A stretch of 6,359 nucleotides of DNA from Nitrososphaerota archaeon. Lineage in GTDB: Archaea > Thermoproteota > Bathyarchaeia > Bathyarchaeales > Bathycorpusculaceae. Shown here piece by piece: positions 4,598 through 6,359 of the stretch. A program made the position numbers and the translations under genes. The stretch covers positions 1 through 6,359 of the forward strand of contig JAIRJY010000146.1 of NCBI GenBank assembly GCA_031260365.1, given 5' to 3'. The notes beneath the pieces are model-generated. The model saw only the letters and a program-made list of their open reading frames with translations. It had not been told where the DNA came from and searched no databases. Position 1 is the first letter of the stretch. Each line of letters starts with the position of its first letter.

Positions 4598-6277
4598 GTG
4601 GCGATTTATCACCTAAGCGCACAGATGATAAGTCGCGGTTCGGGTCGTTCCGCGACGGGTGCGGCGGCGTACCGTGCGGGAGAAAAATTGACGGTGGTGA
4701 GGTCGGCGGCATATCGTTCAGGCGAGGACTTGGGAAACGGGGGCGTGGGAATAACCCACGATTACACCCAAAAAAGCGGCGTGGTGTATAAAGGAATAAT
4801 TTTGTCCGAAGGTGCGTCACCCGAATACGCGGATAGGCAAACCCTATGGAATGCTGTAGAAAAGCGTGAAAAACGCGCAGATGCCCAACTTGCGAGGGAA
4901 ATAAATGTCGCTTTGCCGACAGCGTTTGACTTAGAGGAACAAAAAGCACTTTTACGCGAGTATATCGAGGAAAATTTTGTTGACAAGGGTATGATTGCTG
5001 ATTTTGCTATACACCACATGAGAGCAGAAAATCCCCATGCTCACATTATGCTAACAACGCGAACCGTTACGCCTGATGGATTTGGTAATAAAAATCGTGA
5101 CTGGAACAGTAGGCAACTTTTGGTATGTTGGCGGGAAAGTTGGGCGGATAAAACAAATCGTATGCTTGAGGAAAAGGGGCTTGAGGAACGTATCGACCAC
5201 CGCACGCTCAAAGCGCAGGGCATTGACCGCGAGCCGACCATACATTTAGGGCATGAGGCGGCGGCACTGGAGAAAAAGGGCGTGCAAACCGAGCGGGGTA
5301 ACTATAATCGCGAAATCGCACAACGCAATGATGAGCGCGCCGTTAAAAAAGCAGCGCAGGAACATGAATTTGTGGAAAAAGAAGCAAATAGTCATAGTGT
5401 CCGTAATGCACCGAAAAATAGTTGCGGTGATGCAGAGCGTAGTGCTCTGATGGTGGCGAAGCGCAATTTGTGGGAGATTGAGGCGCATCTTAAAGCTGAA
5501 AAAGCGGCGCAAATTGCAGATAAAATAGCGGAAAAAATGCAGGAGCGACAGAAAATCGCCGAGTATATGTGTGAATTGCAGGAAAATTATGTCGCGCTCG
5601 ATAAAGAACTCTACGCAACAATACGTGAAGTTAATGAGTACAAACAAGAGATACCGCAACTGGATTACCTTGCCGAAAGTATGGATGAACACGCCCAAAA
5701 TATTGATGTGTTGCACGGCAATGTGGCGCAAATGCAAGCGGAACGCCAAAATTTGCGCTTTTGGAAAAGCCAGCACAAAAACGCACTGGACAAAGAAATT
5801 GCGCTTGCCGAGGAGAACCTCAGGGTTGCATTGCATAATTTTAAGGAAAATTACGGTATTGACTACGAACAAGCCCCTGCCGCAATAAAACGTATTCGCG
5901 AGAAAAATCGTGAAAAAGAAAACGAGCGTGATAAGAAAAACGCCCGAATATCAACCATCAGAGAACGCCAAGGCGCAATCGAATTAGATTATCACACTCA
6001 AAAGCTCCTAAATGAAATTCGCCCCGACAGACAGCAAATAGAGAAATTGCTGGAAAAAATGAACAAATCCCCCGAATCCGTCCGCGACCGACTACTGCGT
6101 GAGAGAATCGTCTGTCGTCTAAATACCGTCTCCGACGAGAACTTTCAAAAAGTCATAGAAAAACTGCCTGAAAAGCAAGCAAAAATCTTAATCATCACAC
6201 GGGAGCAAGCCAAAGAGCGCAAATTGTTGGTTGAAGCCGAAAAGGAACGCATTCTAATAATCGAGCAAAACCGTTAA
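4598..6277 (+). CDS. mobA: MobA/MobL family (MobQ) conjugative relaxase
   Basis: A 559-residue relaxase that would nick oriT and pilot the single strand during conjugative mobilization. The N-terminus AIYHLSAQ and GRSATGAAAYRAGEK place the likely catalytic tyrosine at Y25, the same place as in RSF1010 MobA. The metal-binding histidines are in IHHMRAENPHAHIM (138-151: H140, H147, H149). EINVALP (101-107) and the segment RIDHRTLKAQGIDREPTIHLG (198-218) are further family signatures. The nuclease domain ends near 225; residues about 285-550 are charged, with long predicted coiled-coil helices and no primase or helicase motif. The start is GTG with a strong Shine-Dalgarno. An oriT of the matching type lies just upstream. 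Closest style is Firmicutes MobA/L proteins; codon choice (many GCG, CGC, GCC) differs clearly from the AT-rich genes to the left. No type IV secretion genes are seen, so it would depend on a helper element. Confidence 0.93.
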   Translation: MAIYHLSAQMISRGSGRSATGAAAYRAGEKLTVVRSAAYRSGEDLGNGGVGITHDYTQKSGVVYKGIILSEGASPEYADRQTLWNAVEKREKRADAQLAREINVALPTAFDLEEQKALLREYIEENFVDKGMIADFAIHHMRAENPHAHIMLTTRTVTPDGFGNKNRDWNSRQLLVCWRESWADKTNRMLEEKGLEERIDHRTLKAQGIDREPTIHLGHEAAALEKKGVQTERGNYNREIAQRNDERAVKKAAQEHEFVEKEANSHSVRNAPKNSCGDAERSALMVAKRNLWEIEAHLKAEKAAQIADKIAEKMQERQKIAEYMCELQENYVALDKELYATIREVNEYKQEIPQLDYLAESMDEHAQNIDVLHGNVAQMQAERQNLRFWKSQHKNALDKEIALAEENLRVALHNFKENYGIDYEQAPAAIKRIREKNREKENERDKKNARISTIRERQGAIELDYHTQKLLNEIRPDRQQIEKLLEKMNKSPESVRDRLLRERIVCRLNTVSDENFQKVIEKLPEKQAKILIITREQAKERKLLVEAEKERILIIEQNR

Positions 6278-6293
6278 AATTGAAAATGAAAAA

Positions 6294-6314
6294 TTGTCGT
6301 ACATATGTTGACAA
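6294..6314. repeat. Inverted repeat overlapping the downstream promoter
   Basis: TTGTC (6294-6298) and GACAA (6310-6314) are perfect arms around 11 nt, and the right arm covers most of the -35 hexamer. T5 shortly after (6316-6320) gives it a weak terminator look for the relaxase transcript. An operator for a regulator of the next gene is the other reading. Confidence 0.3.
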
Positions 6315-6336
6315 CTTTTTGGATATAGTGTATAAT
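6308..6336 (+). promoter_or_regulatory. Consensus bacterial sigma-70/sigma-A promoter
   Basis: TTGACA (6308-6313) and TATAAT (6331-6336) match the housekeeping consensus at all 12 positions with the ideal 17-nt spacer. Transcription would start near 6343 and read out of the window to the right, so the gene it serves is not visible. A perfect match is good evidence that this segment evolved in a bacterium. Confidence 0.85.
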
Positions 6337-6359
6337 GTAATTAACAAGTTTGGGCGAGA

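Noticed and set aside
5246..5872. 208-codon open frame on the minus strand inside the relaxase
   Set aside because: It is the mirror of the charged coiled-coil coding sequence, rich in Phe, Ile and Leu as expected for an antisense shadow, and has no family features.
1..6359. CRISPR arrays, tRNA or rRNA genes, transposase or integrase genes
   Set aside because: I saw no regularly spaced repeats, no cloverleaf-like sequence and no recombinase motifs on either strand. If the right part is an integrated element, its integrase lies outside the window.

Overview
The window looks like two pieces of DNA with different histories, meeting near position 4210-4265. The left piece (1 to about 4215) is AT-rich and reads as archaeal. 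It carries a membrane-anchored Kelch surface protein with a C-terminal single-span anchor, a mevalonate-pathway HMG-CoA reductase, T-rich tracts in place of hairpin terminators, and weak or absent Shine-Dalgarno signals. Gene content and style suggest a mesophilic, low-GC archaeon, perhaps Bathyarchaeia; that lineage call is inference. The right piece (about 4265-6359) reads as bacterial and Firmicutes-like. It has two hairpin-plus-T-run terminators, an RSF1010-type (MobQ) origin of transfer, a MobA/MobL relaxase with a strong Shine-Dalgarno and GTG start, and a perfect consensus -35/-10 promoter.

Left to right: 3-68 is a possible 3' end of an upstream gene, followed by an oligo-T terminator. 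221-1521 is a two-gene operon: a membrane-anchored ComEC/Rec2-type metallo-beta-lactamase-fold hydrolase with a C-terminal Ada-like Zn-binding domain, overlapping by 4 nt a small DUF3006 protein. 1665-3229 is a second likely operon: class II HMG-CoA reductase (mevalonate for archaeal membrane lipids), then 23 nt later a small DUF5615 PIN-like protein. 3230-3304 is a short convergent intergenic spacer. 3305-4264 on the minus strand is a Kelch-repeat surface protein that lacks its signal peptide and 5' end.

The non-coding stretch 4265-4597 holds a possible 3' end of a plus-strand gene, two stacked terminator hairpins, the oriT (perfect 8-bp inverted repeat plus a nic core identical over 12 nt to that of RSF1010, on the minus strand) and the relaxase control region. 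4598-6277 is the relaxase. 6278-6359 holds the start region of a further transcript whose gene lies outside the window.

The relaxase and oriT form a self-consistent mobilization module: the relaxase would nick the minus strand at 4503/4504, so the strand leads leftward and the relaxase gene enters last. Either a bacterial mobilizable element has inserted into an archaeal Kelch gene, which would be a cross-domain transfer, or the contig is a metagenomic chimera. The sequence alone does not decide; only one element end is visible, so no target duplication can be checked.
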